Below, in pieces: positions 1 through 8,039 of a stretch of DNA of 35,613 nt. Below the pieces are notes generated by a model. It saw nothing but the letters and a program-made list of their open reading frames with translations. It searched no databases and was not told where the DNA came from. Source of the stretch: Bacillota bacterium (GTDB lineage Bacteria > Bacillota_I > Bacilli_A > Izemoplasmatales > Hujiaoplasmataceae); the NCBI GenBank assembly GCA_022710895.1, contig JAKLGB010000005.1, forward strand, positions 1-35,613. The letters are read 5' to 3'. The translations under genes were made by a program, and so were the position numbers. Positions within the stretch are counted from its first letter, which is position 1, and every line of letters begins with the position of its first letter.

Positions 1-875
1 GCAATGAACTCCGTAACGCCGTGCCCGTCCAACTCCACGGGATCGCGTGAAAGCAAGTCGACGACGTTGACTTCCAACAAGGTTTTCGGAGCTTCTTTTT
101 TCAAATCTTTGAACTTGGGGAGACGTTTGATCTTTACGGGACGTTCGGAGATGATTTGGATGATTTCTTGGAATCGTTTCCCGTCAATATTGGCGATGGA
201 TATGATGACTTCTTCGATTTTGAACTTGTCAATCAGCTTTGGGGTTTCGGAAACGGGACCATAAATGTTGAGGCCGCACATCAGTTTTCCGATTTTCATT
301 GAATCATCGTCCACGAACGCGATCGGTTTGAAATGCAGTTCGGGATTGTTGCGGATTTCGTCAAAAACCAGTTTTCCGCCGGCGCCCGCCCCGATCAGAA
401 GGGTCCGTTTTCCTGAAGTTCCGTTTTGCTTGAACAACAAGATTTTGAGGAAGCGTTTGGACATGCGGGATACCGAAAGCAATAGCCCTTCAAGCACCGC
501 CGTGAACAGCAAAAGCGTTTCCGGAATGAAATAAAATTTGTTGGGAATGGCGAGGGTCAATCCCGCAATGCCCGCGTTAGTCAAAATCACGGCCACGAAG
601 ATGCGGAACACTTCGTCGAATCCGACATTGTCTAGGACCATCCGGTACAACTTCATCAAGAAGTAAACCCCGATTTTGAAAAGAATCACCGCGGGCAGGA
701 TCATCCATGCCCGAACCATTTCCTCATACGAAAAACCCGTGTCGACGGGGAAGCGTAACGCCAGAAAAACCAATGCATAAGTAACGAGAATGCACATCGC
801 GTCCAGAAACATGAATTGGACGACGCGAATGCGCTTCATATATTCGCCCGAAGGAACCGATATGTTTTTTTTCAC
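1..875 (-). CDS. CapD/FlaA1-like membrane sugar-nucleotide dehydratase/epimerase, N-terminal part, cut by window edge
   Basis: About 291 residues are visible before the gene leaves the window. The N-terminal half (residues ~15-130) reads as membrane segments, e.g. FMFLDAMCILVTYALVFLAL. It is followed by a Rossmann-type nucleotide-binding core with KRTLLIGAGAGGKLVFDEI near residue 150 and a typical FVDDD stretch. This is the layout of CapD/PglF/WbpM-type UDP-sugar 4,6-dehydratases, whose catalytic short-chain-dehydrogenase domain would lie beyond base 1. The start is a GTG at 873-875, because in-frame stops lie just upstream and GGAGG sits 7 bases before it. The gene has its own promoter and follows the two-component system, close to capABC, so a role in surface-polysaccharide precursor synthesis is inferred. 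The catalytic residues cannot be checked here. Confidence 0.85.
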   Translation of the reverse strand, partial: MKKNISVPSGEYMKRIRVVQFMFLDAMCILVTYALVFLALRFPVDTGFSYEEMVRAWMILPAVILFKIGVYFLMKLYRMVLDNVGFDEVFRIFVAVILTNAGIAGLTLAIPNKFYFIPETLLLFTAVLEGLLLSVSRMSKRFLKILLFKQNGTSGKRTLLIGAGAGGKLVFDEIRNNPELHFKPIAFVDDDSMKIGKLMCGLNIYGPVSETPKLIDKFKIEEVIISIANIDGKRFQEIIQIISERPVKIKRLPKFKDLKKEAPKTLLEVNVVDLLSRDPVELDGHGVTEFI

Positions 876-914
876 TTCGCGGCCTCCACGACCTTGTTGT
901 CTTTCAGTGAAATG

Positions 915-943
915 ATTTTATCACAATCGCCGGACATATTCAA
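915..943 (-). promoter_or_regulatory. Sigma-A-like promoter for the CapD-like gene
   Basis: On the minus strand TTGAAT (938-943) is followed after 17 bases by TAAAAT (915-920), with TG one base before the -10 element. It lies between the upstream terminator and the GTG start at 875. Confidence 0.6.
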
Positions 944-988
944 TAAGGCGAACGGTAAACCGAGGGAAAATTGCCTTTTTCCGCAAAG

Positions 989-1018
989 ACAAAAAAGAAA
1001 ACGGACCGCTGGGTCCGT
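989..1018 (-). terminator. Intrinsic terminator of the two-component operon
   Basis: The minus strand has the stem ACGGACC/GGTCCGT (1001-1018, 4-base loop) followed by a T-rich tract (989-1000). The stem starts inside the TGA stop codon of the histidine kinase, which shows TGA is read as stop in this genome. Confidence 0.85.
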
Positions 1019-2592
1019 CATTTGTCAATCATGGTGGTCAAAGGCAATTCAAAATAAAAGGCGACTCCGTCAGGTAGATTGTCGACTCCAAACCGGTATC
1101 CGAGGTTTTGCAAAGTGATTTTGACGATCGATAGTCCCAATCCTTGACCCCCGTACGCCCGGGTCCGCGCCTTGTCCACTTTGTAAAAACTTTCCCAAAT
1201 TCGATCAAGGCTGTCTTCGGGAATCGGCTTCCCGGTGTTGAATACCGTCAGTCGGAGCCATCCGTCGTCCCGACGGGAAGAGGTGATCCGAATGATTCGG
1301 TCCCCATCCAAGTGGTTTAAGGCGTTGGAAAGATAGTTGTTCAAAACCGTCTGCAGCGAATCGTAGTCGGAGGTCAGGAACGTGTCTTCGACCTCTTCCT
1401 CGAATATGGCATTTTTTTCGGTGAATTTGATGGAGAAAAGCTTGACGGTTTCATCCACCAAATCCTTGATGGAAAACTCCATCATCGTTGTCTGTTGGAA
1501 CCCGGATTCCAGTTGACTTATTTTTAGAAGGTTCATCACCAAACGGTTCATTTTGTTGGCTTCGTCATCGATGATCCCGAGATATTCGTTGATTTCTTCG
1601 GGTTTCAAATTGGGAAGCCGCATGGCTTCCGAATAACCGATGATCAAGGAAATCGGCGTCTTCAGTTCATGGGAAGCGTTGGCAATGAATTCTTTGCGCA
1701 TCGTGTCGATGTTGGTTTTTAACCGGATGTCGGCGGCGAGTTTATCGTTTGCCGATTGGAGTTCCTTGATCGAATGTTCCAACTGGTCGCTCATCTTGTT
1801 GATGGAGGCGCCCAATTCGCCCAATTCATCCGGGGTTCCGACCTCCACTTTGGAGTTGAAGTTCAGGTCTGCGAGTTGCTTGGTGACTTCGGTCATTTGC
1901 AGGATCGGATTGGTGAATCGATTGCTATAAAGGTAAGTGGCTACCCCACCCAACACCATGAAAATCATCCCGACCATTACGGTGAAAGTGTTGAAAATGG
2001 CGATACTGTCGGAAATGGATTGAATTGTGACGGTAAGGACATAGTAGAGATCCAATCCGTTGTCTTGACGGATTGAAACGCACAACGCGTGCATCGAAGG
2101 ACCCTCTTGATCGCCGGTCTGACCCGTATTGGAGACCAAAGGGGCCAAATAGGCGACAGAATCGCCGTCTCCGGAAAAAGCGACCGGTTCAACATCCTGA
2201 ACGGATGTCCCCGCCTTGACCAGATCGAAGGTGGTGATGATGTCCATCACCTGATGCCCTCGGATTGAAAAGCGATCCCCATAGATCCAAGTCACGTAAG
2301 GGGGCAGATCGCCGAAGTTAGGTTCATTGGTAGGAAAGGGGTTTTGTTCCATGATAATGATACGGATGTTATAGGCGCTTTCTACGGCCAAAAGGGCGGC
2401 CGCCGCTTGATCGGCATCACCGTCCAAATCAATTTCGACAACTTCGGAAAAAGCGAATATCAATGATTTTTCTCGAGACTCGGTATAGTATCGTTCCAAA
2501 AAGGTGTTATTGAGGACGATGAGTCCGGCAATGAACACCAAGATGATGCCATACGTGATCAGGAAAAGGCGGTTTCTAATCGATGCTTTCAT
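1018..2592 (-). CDS. Membrane sensor histidine kinase (HAMP, HisKA, HATPase)
   Basis: This is a 524-residue class I sensor kinase. Two membrane segments (about 7-29 and 203-223) flank an extracytoplasmic sensor region of roughly 170 residues. Next come a HAMP linker, a HisKA box with the phospho-accepting His of NASHELKTP near residue 308, and an ATPase domain with the N box NNYLSNALN (~418) and the G box GGQGLGLS (~482). ATG 2592 is preferred over longer in-frame starts because those would lie deep inside the response-regulator gene; it still overlaps that gene by 17 bases, implying translational coupling. It resembles PhoR/VanS-type kinases. Its ligand is unknown. The position between capC and the CapD-like gene suggests, without proving, control of envelope or capsule genes. 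Confidence 0.93.
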   Translation of the reverse strand: MKASIRNRLFLITYGIILVFIAGLIVLNNTFLERYYTESREKSLIFAFSEVVEIDLDGDADQAAAALLAVESAYNIRIIIMEQNPFPTNEPNFGDLPPYVTWIYGDRFSIRGHQVMDIITTFDLVKAGTSVQDVEPVAFSGDGDSVAYLAPLVSNTGQTGDQEGPSMHALCVSIRQDNGLDLYYVLTVTIQSISDSIAIFNTFTVMVGMIFMVLGGVATYLYSNRFTNPILQMTEVTKQLADLNFNSKVEVGTPDELGELGASINKMSDQLEHSIKELQSANDKLAADIRLKTNIDTMRKEFIANASHELKTPISLIIGYSEAMRLPNLKPEEINEYLGIIDDEANKMNRLVMNLLKISQLESGFQQTTMMEFSIKDLVDETVKLFSIKFTEKNAIFEEEVEDTFLTSDYDSLQTVLNNYLSNALNHLDGDRIIRITSSRRDDGWLRLTVFNTGKPIPEDSLDRIWESFYKVDKARTRAYGGQGLGLSIVKITLQNLGYRFGVDNLPDGVAFYFELPLTTMIDK

Positions 2593-3265
2593 TTTCGATA
2601 TCCAAACGGTACCCGATGCTGCGGACCGTCGAGATATAGGAAGCGGCATTTCCCAATTTGGAACGCAGTTGTTTGATATGCGTGTCGACCGTTCGGAGGT
2701 CACCGAAATAATCATAATTCCAAACGGCGTTCAAAATTTTATCGCGGGAAAGGGCAATCCCCTTGTTGTTAATGAAATACTTGAGCAATTCGAATTCCTT
2801 CGGGGTCAAATCGACCCTTTTGCCTTCAATGAAAACCTCCCGGGAAGCCAATGACATCCGAATGGTACCGAAGGATAATTCTTCGACTTCGCTTTTTTCC
2901 CGCTTGAGGATCTTGTTGATGCGCGCCATCAAGACCGAGGGCGAGAATGGTTTGGTGACATAGTCGTCTGCCCCGAGTTTGAATCCCTTGAGTTGATCGT
3001 ATTCATCGCTTCTGGCTGTCAGCATCACGACCGGAACCGTGGAGAATTCCCGAATCCGTTCCAAAACGAACCATCCGTCATATTTGGGCATCATGACGTC
3101 CAAAATGACTAGATCGATCTTGGTCTTCGAGTCAAACAAAAGATCGATCGCTTTTCCCCCGTCTTCGGCCTCCAAAACTTTGTAGCCTTCCCGAACGAGA
3201 AAATCCGCCAGAAGTTTGCGGATCCGAAATTCGTCATCCGCAACCAAAACATTAATGTTTCTCAT
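2576..3265 (-). CDS. OmpR/PhoB-family response regulator
   Basis: A receiver domain (VLVADDEFRIRKLL, phospho-Asp in VILDVMMPKYDG, Lys in DYVTKPF) is followed by a winged-helix DNA-binding domain ending TVRSIGYRLD. It should be phosphorylated by the kinase encoded immediately downstream, whose start overlaps its stop. ATG 3265 gives MRNINVLV, the usual family start, and has a GTGAT-like Shine-Dalgarno sequence. An in-frame ATG at 3280 has AAAGG directly abutting it and is less likely. No convincing -35/-10 pair was found upstream, but a perfect hairpin lies in the leader. Confidence 0.93.
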   Translation of the reverse strand: MRNINVLVADDEFRIRKLLADFLVREGYKVLEAEDGGKAIDLLFDSKTKIDLVILDVMMPKYDGWFVLERIREFSTVPVVMLTARSDEYDQLKGFKLGADDYVTKPFSPSVLMARINKILKREKSEVEELSFGTIRMSLASREVFIEGKRVDLTPKEFELLKYFINNKGIALSRDKILNAVWNYDYFGDLRTVDTHIKQLRSKLGNAASYISTVRSIGYRLDIENESID

Positions 3266-3292
3266 AATTTCATCACACATCCTTTGAAAAGA

Positions 3293-3311
3293 AAAGACTT
3301 TCGAAGTCTTT
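3293..3311. repeat. Perfect inverted repeat upstream of the response regulator
   Basis: AAAGACTT-TCG-AAGTCTTT forms an 8-base palindrome about 30 bases upstream of the response-regulator start. It could be an operator or a leader hairpin. It lacks a clean T-run on either strand, so I do not call it a terminator. Confidence 0.5.
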
Positions 3312-3390
3312 CTTGGGAATCATTTTGCGATAATACGATTTCATTGTATGAAAAATTTATGGCATTCTTGTGATGTTTTTCGAATCGAAA

Positions 3391-3422
3391 GAAAAAACTT
3401 GCCAAGACCCGTGAGTCTCGGC
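3391..3422 (-). terminator. Intrinsic terminator of the capABC operon
   Basis: On the minus strand, just after the capC stop, a 9-base stem with one G-T pair (3401-3422, loop CACG) is followed by AAGTTTTTTC. Confidence 0.8.
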
Positions 3423-3434
3423 GGAAGCGTCTGT

Positions 3435-4124
3435 TCAGGAGAGAACCGATGGGTTGGCGAAAATTCGTTCTGCCTCGGCTTTTCCGCATTTCTTCTCCAC
3501 CACCCGATAGGCTTGGGAAAGATGATTGGGACGAAAAACATGGATATCTGAGGCAACAAAATCGGCTTGCCCGGTTTTGATCAATTTCATCGCGGTCTTT
3601 TCGATCTCGGCTCCGTTGTATCCGATGATCGAAGAAGCGTTGATCTGTATCATGCCGCCCATCCGTTTGATGATTTCGAAGTCCCCCCACCGCAAATACC
3701 GGTAGCGTTCGGGATGAGCGATGATGGGGATATAACCCATCGATTTCATATTATGGATGGCTTCTCCGATGTCCTCGTCCTCGACGGACAAAGAGAATTC
3801 CAATAAGACCTTGTTGGATTTTCCCAGAGGAACGACGGTTTTGGAACGCAAATCTTTGGGGGTGGAAACGGTATAGTAGATCTCCGTACCCAAATGCAGC
3901 CGGATGGGAAATCCGGCTTCTTCGACCGCGCGGGAAAAAGACTCGAAAATTTCCAAATTATGGGCATGATCCGAGAGATAATTCCGAATTTTCATGTAGT
4001 GCGGGGTCAAGAACAAGTCTGTGACGCCCGCAGAAATGCTTTCCTCGATCAATTTGAGCGAGGAAGCGACATCGGGGGAACCGTCATCGACAAAAGGAAG
4101 CACATGGGCATGAATATCGATCAT
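3435..4124 (-). CDS. capC: PHP-family protein-tyrosine phosphatase (CapC/YwqE type)
   Basis: The 229-residue protein opens with MIDIHAHVLPFVDDGSPD, the metal-binding start of manganese-dependent bacterial tyrosine phosphatases of the polymerase-and-histidinol-phosphatase fold. Further ligand motifs are LTPHY, IIAHPERY and SDIH. The family dephosphorylates the tyrosine-rich tail of the cognate tyrosine kinase, which is encoded 9 bases upstream. It is the third gene of the probable capABC operon and is followed by a terminator. Length and motifs match the family, so the assignment is firm. The symbol follows the capsule nomenclature; ywqE and cpsB are equivalent names. Confidence 0.93.
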   Translation of the reverse strand: MIDIHAHVLPFVDDGSPDVASSLKLIEESISAGVTDLFLTPHYMKIRNYLSDHAHNLEIFESFSRAVEEAGFPIRLHLGTEIYYTVSTPKDLRSKTVVPLGKSNKVLLEFSLSVEDEDIGEAIHNMKSMGYIPIIAHPERYRYLRWGDFEIIKRMGGMIQINASSIIGYNGAEIEKTAMKLIKTGQADFVASDIHVFRPNHLSQAYRVVEKKCGKAEAERIFANPSVLS

Positions 4125-4133
4125 GGAAGGACC

Positions 4134-4838
4134 TTATTTGGTCTCGCTTTTCTCTTCGCCATAGGAGTAGTGATATCGATATCCGTGATAGCCCTTCGTT
4201 TTTCGGAAATCAATATTTCCCAAAACTCCGCCGATGATGTTGGCGTTGTTCCGACGAAGAATCTTCAACCCTTCTTTGGCATCGTCCTTTTTGGTGCGAT
4301 TGTAGGCGACGATGTAGACAACGCCGTCCGCCAAACCGCTTAAAATCACGGGATCGGTGACCGAAAGGACCGGGGGAGTGTCGACGATGATGTAATCATA
4401 TTCGTTTCTTAACGAGTCGATGAGAGCGGCGGTAAGGGAGGAACCAAGGACGATATGGGGGAACGATAAATGCTTTCCCGACAGCAGTAAATCAATTTTA
4501 CTGGGATCGTGAACGATCAATTCATGATAATCGACGTGATTGGTGATGTATTCATAAAAACCGCCGTCATTCACTTGATGAAAGGCGCGATGAATCTTCG
4601 GCCGACGAAGGTCAAAATCGAGAATGATGACTTTTTTGCCTTTTTCGGCGTAAACGGCGGCAAGATTGATCGCCGTCGTGGTTTTTCCGTCTTCGGGAGT
4701 GGCGGAGGTGCATTGAATCACCTGCATCCTTTTATCCAAAGAGGCGATGGAAATATTCATTTCCAATTTACGATAAGCTTCGGCTTCAACGCTGTTGGGG
4801 GCATCCAGGACGACGTTCTTATATTCAAAATACTCCAT
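4134..4838 (-). CDS. capB: Bacterial tyrosine kinase of polysaccharide export (CapB/CpsD/YwqD type)
   Basis: This is a 234-residue cytoplasmic BY-kinase. It has Walker A TSATPEDGKTTTAINLA (residues ~44-60), the Walker A' motif IILDFDLRRP (~71-80) and Walker B IIVDTPPV (~150-157). Five tyrosines alternate in the C-terminal tail (GYHGYRYHYSYG), the autophosphorylation cluster typical of these kinases. The transmembrane activator is the separate CapA protein encoded immediately upstream with no intervening base, and the phosphatase lies downstream. This split CapA + CapB arrangement is the Gram-positive form. The role is control of polysaccharide assembly and chain length. Confidence 0.95.
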   Translation of the reverse strand: MEYFEYKNVVLDAPNSVEAEAYRKLEMNISIASLDKRMQVIQCTSATPEDGKTTTAINLAAVYAEKGKKVIILDFDLRRPKIHRAFHQVNDGGFYEYITNHVDYHELIVHDPSKIDLLLSGKHLSFPHIVLGSSLTAALIDSLRNEYDYIIVDTPPVLSVTDPVILSGLADGVVYIVAYNRTKKDDAKEGLKILRRNNANIIGGVLGNIDFRKTKGYHGYRYHYSYGEEKSETK

Positions 4839-5573
4839 TTAGTCCACCAACTTTCTTTCTTTGATGGTTCCGGGAACCGCGGCGATCACGTTGATGCTGA
4901 GGTATTTTTCCATTTCCTGAGGGGTTTGGAATTTGTTGTTGAACAATTCCTTAACAAAAATGATTCCCAAAGACAAAATCCCGCCGACTAAGAAACTGAT
5001 GACGACATTGAGAATTTTATTGGGAGAAGTGGGATTGTTCGGGGCTCCCGCGGGCAACATCTGGGTAACCCGACCTTCCAAAAAGCGGTGGTCTTCGGAT
5101 AATTCGATGCTGTTCAATACCAGCGTGTTGGCGATTATCGCGGCGAGTTCAGGGCTGTCGCTGACCACTTCGATCCGTACGATGACGCTGCTGGTCACAG
5201 AGGAAAGGGTAATCATTTCCTTCAATTGGGAAGGCGTGATTCCTGCCAGTTCGGGAATATCCGCAATCACACTCGACAAAACCAACGGGTCGGTCGCAAA
5301 ATCCTTATAGGTGATGACCAATTGCTGAGCCAAACTGACCGCACCGGATTCGGAACCGGTTCCGACCATGGTTTCGGGGTCGACTTCGATCATGATTCCG
5401 GTTTCGGCCGTATATTTGGGATCGACCACGTACCACGTGATCAATATCCCGATGACGGTCACCCACAAAGTAACCAAAAAGACGATCGTGATGTTATTCC
5501 ATACAATCCGCAAGAGATCGGAAAGAGTGATGCCCTCTTCAACAACGGCTTCTTGTTGCCTAATGTCTTCCAT
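4839..5573 (-). CDS. capA: Wzz-family chain-length regulator / kinase activator (CapA type)
   Basis: The 244-residue protein has two membrane segments (about 31-51 and 187-209) flanking an extracellular Wzz domain (YTAETGIMIEVDPE onward). A proline-rich stretch (APNNPTSPNKI) precedes the second segment, the hallmark of polysaccharide co-polymerases. Its cytoplasmic tail should activate the adjacent BY-kinase. It is the first gene of the operon, with AAGGAG before the ATG and a good promoter. It is co-transcribed with capB (stop and start abut) and capC. Confidence 0.93.
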   Translation of the reverse strand: MEDIRQQEAVVEEGITLSDLLRIVWNNITIVFLVTLWVTVIGILITWYVVDPKYTAETGIMIEVDPETMVGTGSESGAVSLAQQLVITYKDFATDPLVLSSVIADIPELAGITPSQLKEMITLSSVTSSVIVRIEVVSDSPELAAIIANTLVLNSIELSEDHRFLEGRVTQMLPAGAPNNPTSPNKILNVVISFLVGGILSLGIIFVKELFNNKFQTPQEMEKYLSINVIAAVPGTIKERKLVD

Positions 5574-5611
5574 TTACTATCGCTCCTTATTATGACTGCG
5601 CATGCATAATC

Positions 5612-5640
5612 ATTTTACATTATTGAGGTGTTTTTTTCAA
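5612..5640 (-). promoter_or_regulatory. Sigma-A-like promoter of the capABC operon
   Basis: TTGAAA (5635-5640) and TAAAAT (5612-5617) on the minus strand are separated by exactly 17 bases, 38 bases upstream of capA. The spacing and hexamers are nearly the same as in the CapD-like gene promoter. Confidence 0.7.
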
Positions 5641-5653
5641 CAAAACAACTTTT

Positions 5654-6529
5654 TCACATTAGGAACAACCCGACAAACAGCGAAATCGTCCCCAAAACCA
5701 AGGTATAGATGCTGAACAAGACCAGTTTCCCGCGGCGAAACCAAATGAAGATGTATTTGATGGAGAAAAGCGTGGCGAAGAAACTGAAGGCGGCGGCGAC
5801 GACATAATAGGCATAGAACCATCCGTTGTTAACATCAAACCCCCAACTGAAGGTGGCGGGGGATTGCAGATAATCGATTCCATACTTGAGCATTGAACCG
5901 ACGGACACGGGGATATAAAGCATGAAGGAAAAGATCAGCACCGTTTCCATGGATAATTTACGCATGAGGCCGGAGGAGGTGGTGATTCCGCTACGAGATA
6001 ACCCGGGTATCGGAGCGAACATTTGTCCCAACCCGATGACGGCGGCGTCGCGGAATGTGATTGTCTGCCGACCGTTGACATATGATTTGTTCCTTACGAG
6101 ATAAAGGGCGGTTCCGGTGATCAACAAGCCGAGACCGACCAAGACCAATGGGTAGTCAGCCAAAATCAAATTGATGGAATGGTTGAAAAAGAATCCGACA
6201 ATCCCGATTGGTAACGAAGCCAACACGACTTTCCATCCATATAGCCAGTCTTCTTTGGTTTCCTGCCGCGTGGATGGCCGAAACAAATAACTCAGGAAAT
6301 TCTTGATCAATCGGGCAAGGAACTTCCGGAAGTGAAAGAGGATTGCCACCAGCGAACCGATGTTGACTAATATCAAAAAGAGGATGCCCTCGTCGGTGTT
6401 GATGCCCATCAGTTGTTGCGCGATGGTCACGTGGCCGGATGACGAAATTGGCAAGACTTCTGTAATTCCCTGGACGATGCCCAAGATGATGTATTCGAGA
6501 AAATGTTGGATGATTTCGGAAAAACCCAT
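5654..6529 (-). CDS. uppP: Undecaprenyl-diphosphatase (UppP/BacA), downstream paralogue
   Basis: The 291-residue polytopic membrane protein has both catalytic signatures: QGITEVLPISSSGH (residues 20-33) and PGLSRSG (175-181). The family dephosphorylates undecaprenyl pyrophosphate, recycling the lipid carrier for peptidoglycan and polysaccharide synthesis, and can confer bacitracin tolerance. GGAGGG lies 9 bases before ATG 6529. A second, clearly related copy lies 76 bases upstream, so the two are probably co-transcribed. I saw no terminator after the TGA stop. It lies directly upstream of the capA promoter. Confidence 0.93.
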   Translation of the reverse strand: MGFSEIIQHFLEYIILGIVQGITEVLPISSSGHVTIAQQLMGINTDEGILFLILVNIGSLVAILFHFRKFLARLIKNFLSYLFRPSTRQETKEDWLYGWKVVLASLPIGIVGFFFNHSINLILADYPLVLVGLGLLITGTALYLVRNKSYVNGRQTITFRDAAVIGLGQMFAPIPGLSRSGITTSSGLMRKLSMETVLIFSFMLYIPVSVGSMLKYGIDYLQSPATFSWGFDVNNGWFYAYYVVAAAFSFFATLFSIKYIFIWFRRGKLVLFSIYTLVLGTISLFVGLFLM

Positions 6530-6605
6530 ACTCAGTAACCCTCCGGGGGCCCAAATGATATCAGGGCATCAGAACGGAAAGCAATCGAACAAACGACCAT
6601 GCAAA

Positions 6606-7466
6606 TCATTTCATCAGGAACAGAGCGATGGAAACCAATCCGGCCGCCATGCAATAATAACCAAAATACTTCAGCCTGCCGTTTCGAAAAATGGGACGAA
6701 TCCAACGGAAAGCCAGAGCGGTGAACAATAAAGCCGCCAAGAATGCAACTGCATAGTATAGCAAATATTCCGAGGAGGGAAGCCCCGTCCCCTCCGAAAA
6801 CATTTTTTTCACATACAGCAACATTGCCCCGGCAGAAGCCGGAATATAGAGCATGAATGCAAACCGGAGGGATGACTCCAACTTCACGCCGCGATGCAAG
6901 GATCCGATCATCGTCATCCCCGAACGGGAGACGCCGGGGACCGGAGCGATTCCTTGGCAAAGGCCAATGAAAAGGGCGTCGCGATAACTGATGATGTCAT
7001 TTCGTCGTGAAAAGCCACGAAAACCACTGGTCAAAAGTACGGTCGCGGTAAACATCAGACCGATTCCCGAAAGGAGACCCCCGTACCGCAGGAGCATCTC
7101 GTCGAACCAGTCACTCAGAAGCAAACCAACCAATGCGGCAGGGATGCTGGCGACAACGATTTTCAAACAGAAATGGAAGTTTTCTCGATGTTCATTGCGG
7201 GTTTGAGGGCGTAAAATGAACAAGAAAAAGGAGCGAATGAGGCGAAAAAGGTCTTGGGCAAAATAGACAAGGAAGACCACGAGGGAACCGGAATTGACGA
7301 GAATCAAAAACAGAACCCCTTCGTCAACTTGAAGATGAAGAAGCAGTTTTGCCAATTCCACATGCCCGCTGGAGGAGATTGGAAGGACTTCGGTAATCCC
7401 TTGGATGATCCCCAAAAGCAGGTATTTCAGCATTTCTGCGATGTCGATCACTGCAAAAAAACTCAT
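6606..7466 (-). CDS. uppP: Undecaprenyl-diphosphatase (UppP/BacA), upstream paralogue
   Basis: The 286-residue integral membrane protein carries QGITEVLPISSSGH (residues 22-35) and PGVSRSG (177-183). It shares further blocks with its neighbour, such as DEGxLFLILVN, RDAxxIGL and FMLYIP, showing tandem duplication and divergence. Both copies keep every signature residue I can check, so both are probably active. GGGGG lies a few bases before ATG 7466. No strong promoter was found in the 75 bases between the upstream terminator and this start. Confidence 0.93.
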   Translation of the reverse strand: MSFFAVIDIAEMLKYLLLGIIQGITEVLPISSSGHVELAKLLLHLQVDEGVLFLILVNSGSLVVFLVYFAQDLFRLIRSFFLFILRPQTRNEHRENFHFCLKIVVASIPAALVGLLLSDWFDEMLLRYGGLLSGIGLMFTATVLLTSGFRGFSRRNDIISYRDALFIGLCQGIAPVPGVSRSGMTMIGSLHRGVKLESSLRFAFMLYIPASAGAMLLYVKKMFSEGTGLPSSEYLLYYAVAFLAALLFTALAFRWIRPIFRNGRLKYFGYYCMAAGLVSIALFLMK

Positions 7467-7540
7467 GAACTACCCCCGGAAGCACGAAATCGCCAGTTTT
7501 CCAATCGCACTTCATCGTTTCCTTCTGCGCGTGAGCACAC

Positions 7541-7566
7541 TAGAAAAGAAAGGCCGGCATCCGGCC
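7541..7566 (-). terminator. Intrinsic terminator of the desulfoferrodoxin gene
   Basis: The minus strand has the stem GGCCGG-ATG-CCGGCC (7552-7566) followed by TTTCTTTTCTA. Confidence 0.9.
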
Positions 7567-7576
7567 AGTTCTTTGG

Positions 7577-7954
7577 TTACTTTTGAATCTCCGTCATCCA
7601 CAAACCGTGAAGGTTGCAGAATTCGTAGGCTTTGATGGCTTCATCCGGATTGATGCAAAATACCGCGCTGGGAACGGCGCCCGGTTCGAAAGTCCGGATC
7701 TGGAAAGTCTTTTCCTGAGCGAGGAAAATCCACTGAATGAAATGTTCGGGAAGCATCGGGTGAAGAACGCCCCCGACGGTAACCCGGATATGATCCCGGT
7801 CGATTCTTTCAATCACGGGGAGATGCTTTTCGTTTCCCAAATCTTTGCTTTTCGGTTGCAACAATGTCATTTCTTCGCCGCAGCAGGTCAACGTTCCGCC
7901 CCCGAAATAAGTGTAGACGATCCGTTTGCAATGCTTACAATAAAAAATGTTCAT
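7577..7954 (-). CDS. dfx: Class I desulfoferrodoxin (superoxide reductase)
   Basis: This 125-residue cytoplasmic protein reduces superoxide to hydrogen peroxide without making oxygen, the usual solution in strict anaerobes. The N-terminal desulforedoxin domain has all four centre I cysteines (Cys6, Cys9, Cys24, Cys25). The catalytic domain has the full Fe(His)4Cys centre: His44 in EKHLP, His65 and His71 in GVLHPMLPEH, Cys113 and His116 in CNLHG. Glu42-Lys43 before the first His matches the conserved EKH motif. It is monocistronic, with an extended -10 promoter, GGAGAAGGAG before the start and a terminator. No rubredoxin partner is visible nearby. Confidence 0.96.
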   Translation of the reverse strand: MNIFYCKHCKRIVYTYFGGGTLTCCGEEMTLLQPKSKDLGNEKHLPVIERIDRDHIRVTVGGVLHPMLPEHFIQWIFLAQEKTFQIRTFEPGAVPSAVFCINPDEAIKAYEFCNLHGLWMTEIQK

Positions 7955-7995
7955 GTGTCGGCTCCTTCTCCATAGACTATAGGAAATCTTTTTTC

Positions 7996-8004
7996 ATTAT
8001 AGCA
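7996..8004 (-). promoter_or_regulatory. Extended -10 promoter of the desulfoferrodoxin gene
   Basis: TGCTATAAT on the minus strand lies 42 bases upstream of the ATG. No good -35 hexamer is seen. Confidence 0.6.
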
Positions 8005-8039
8005 CGCCGAAGGGAGAGAAAACAGTGAGAATTGGAAAA

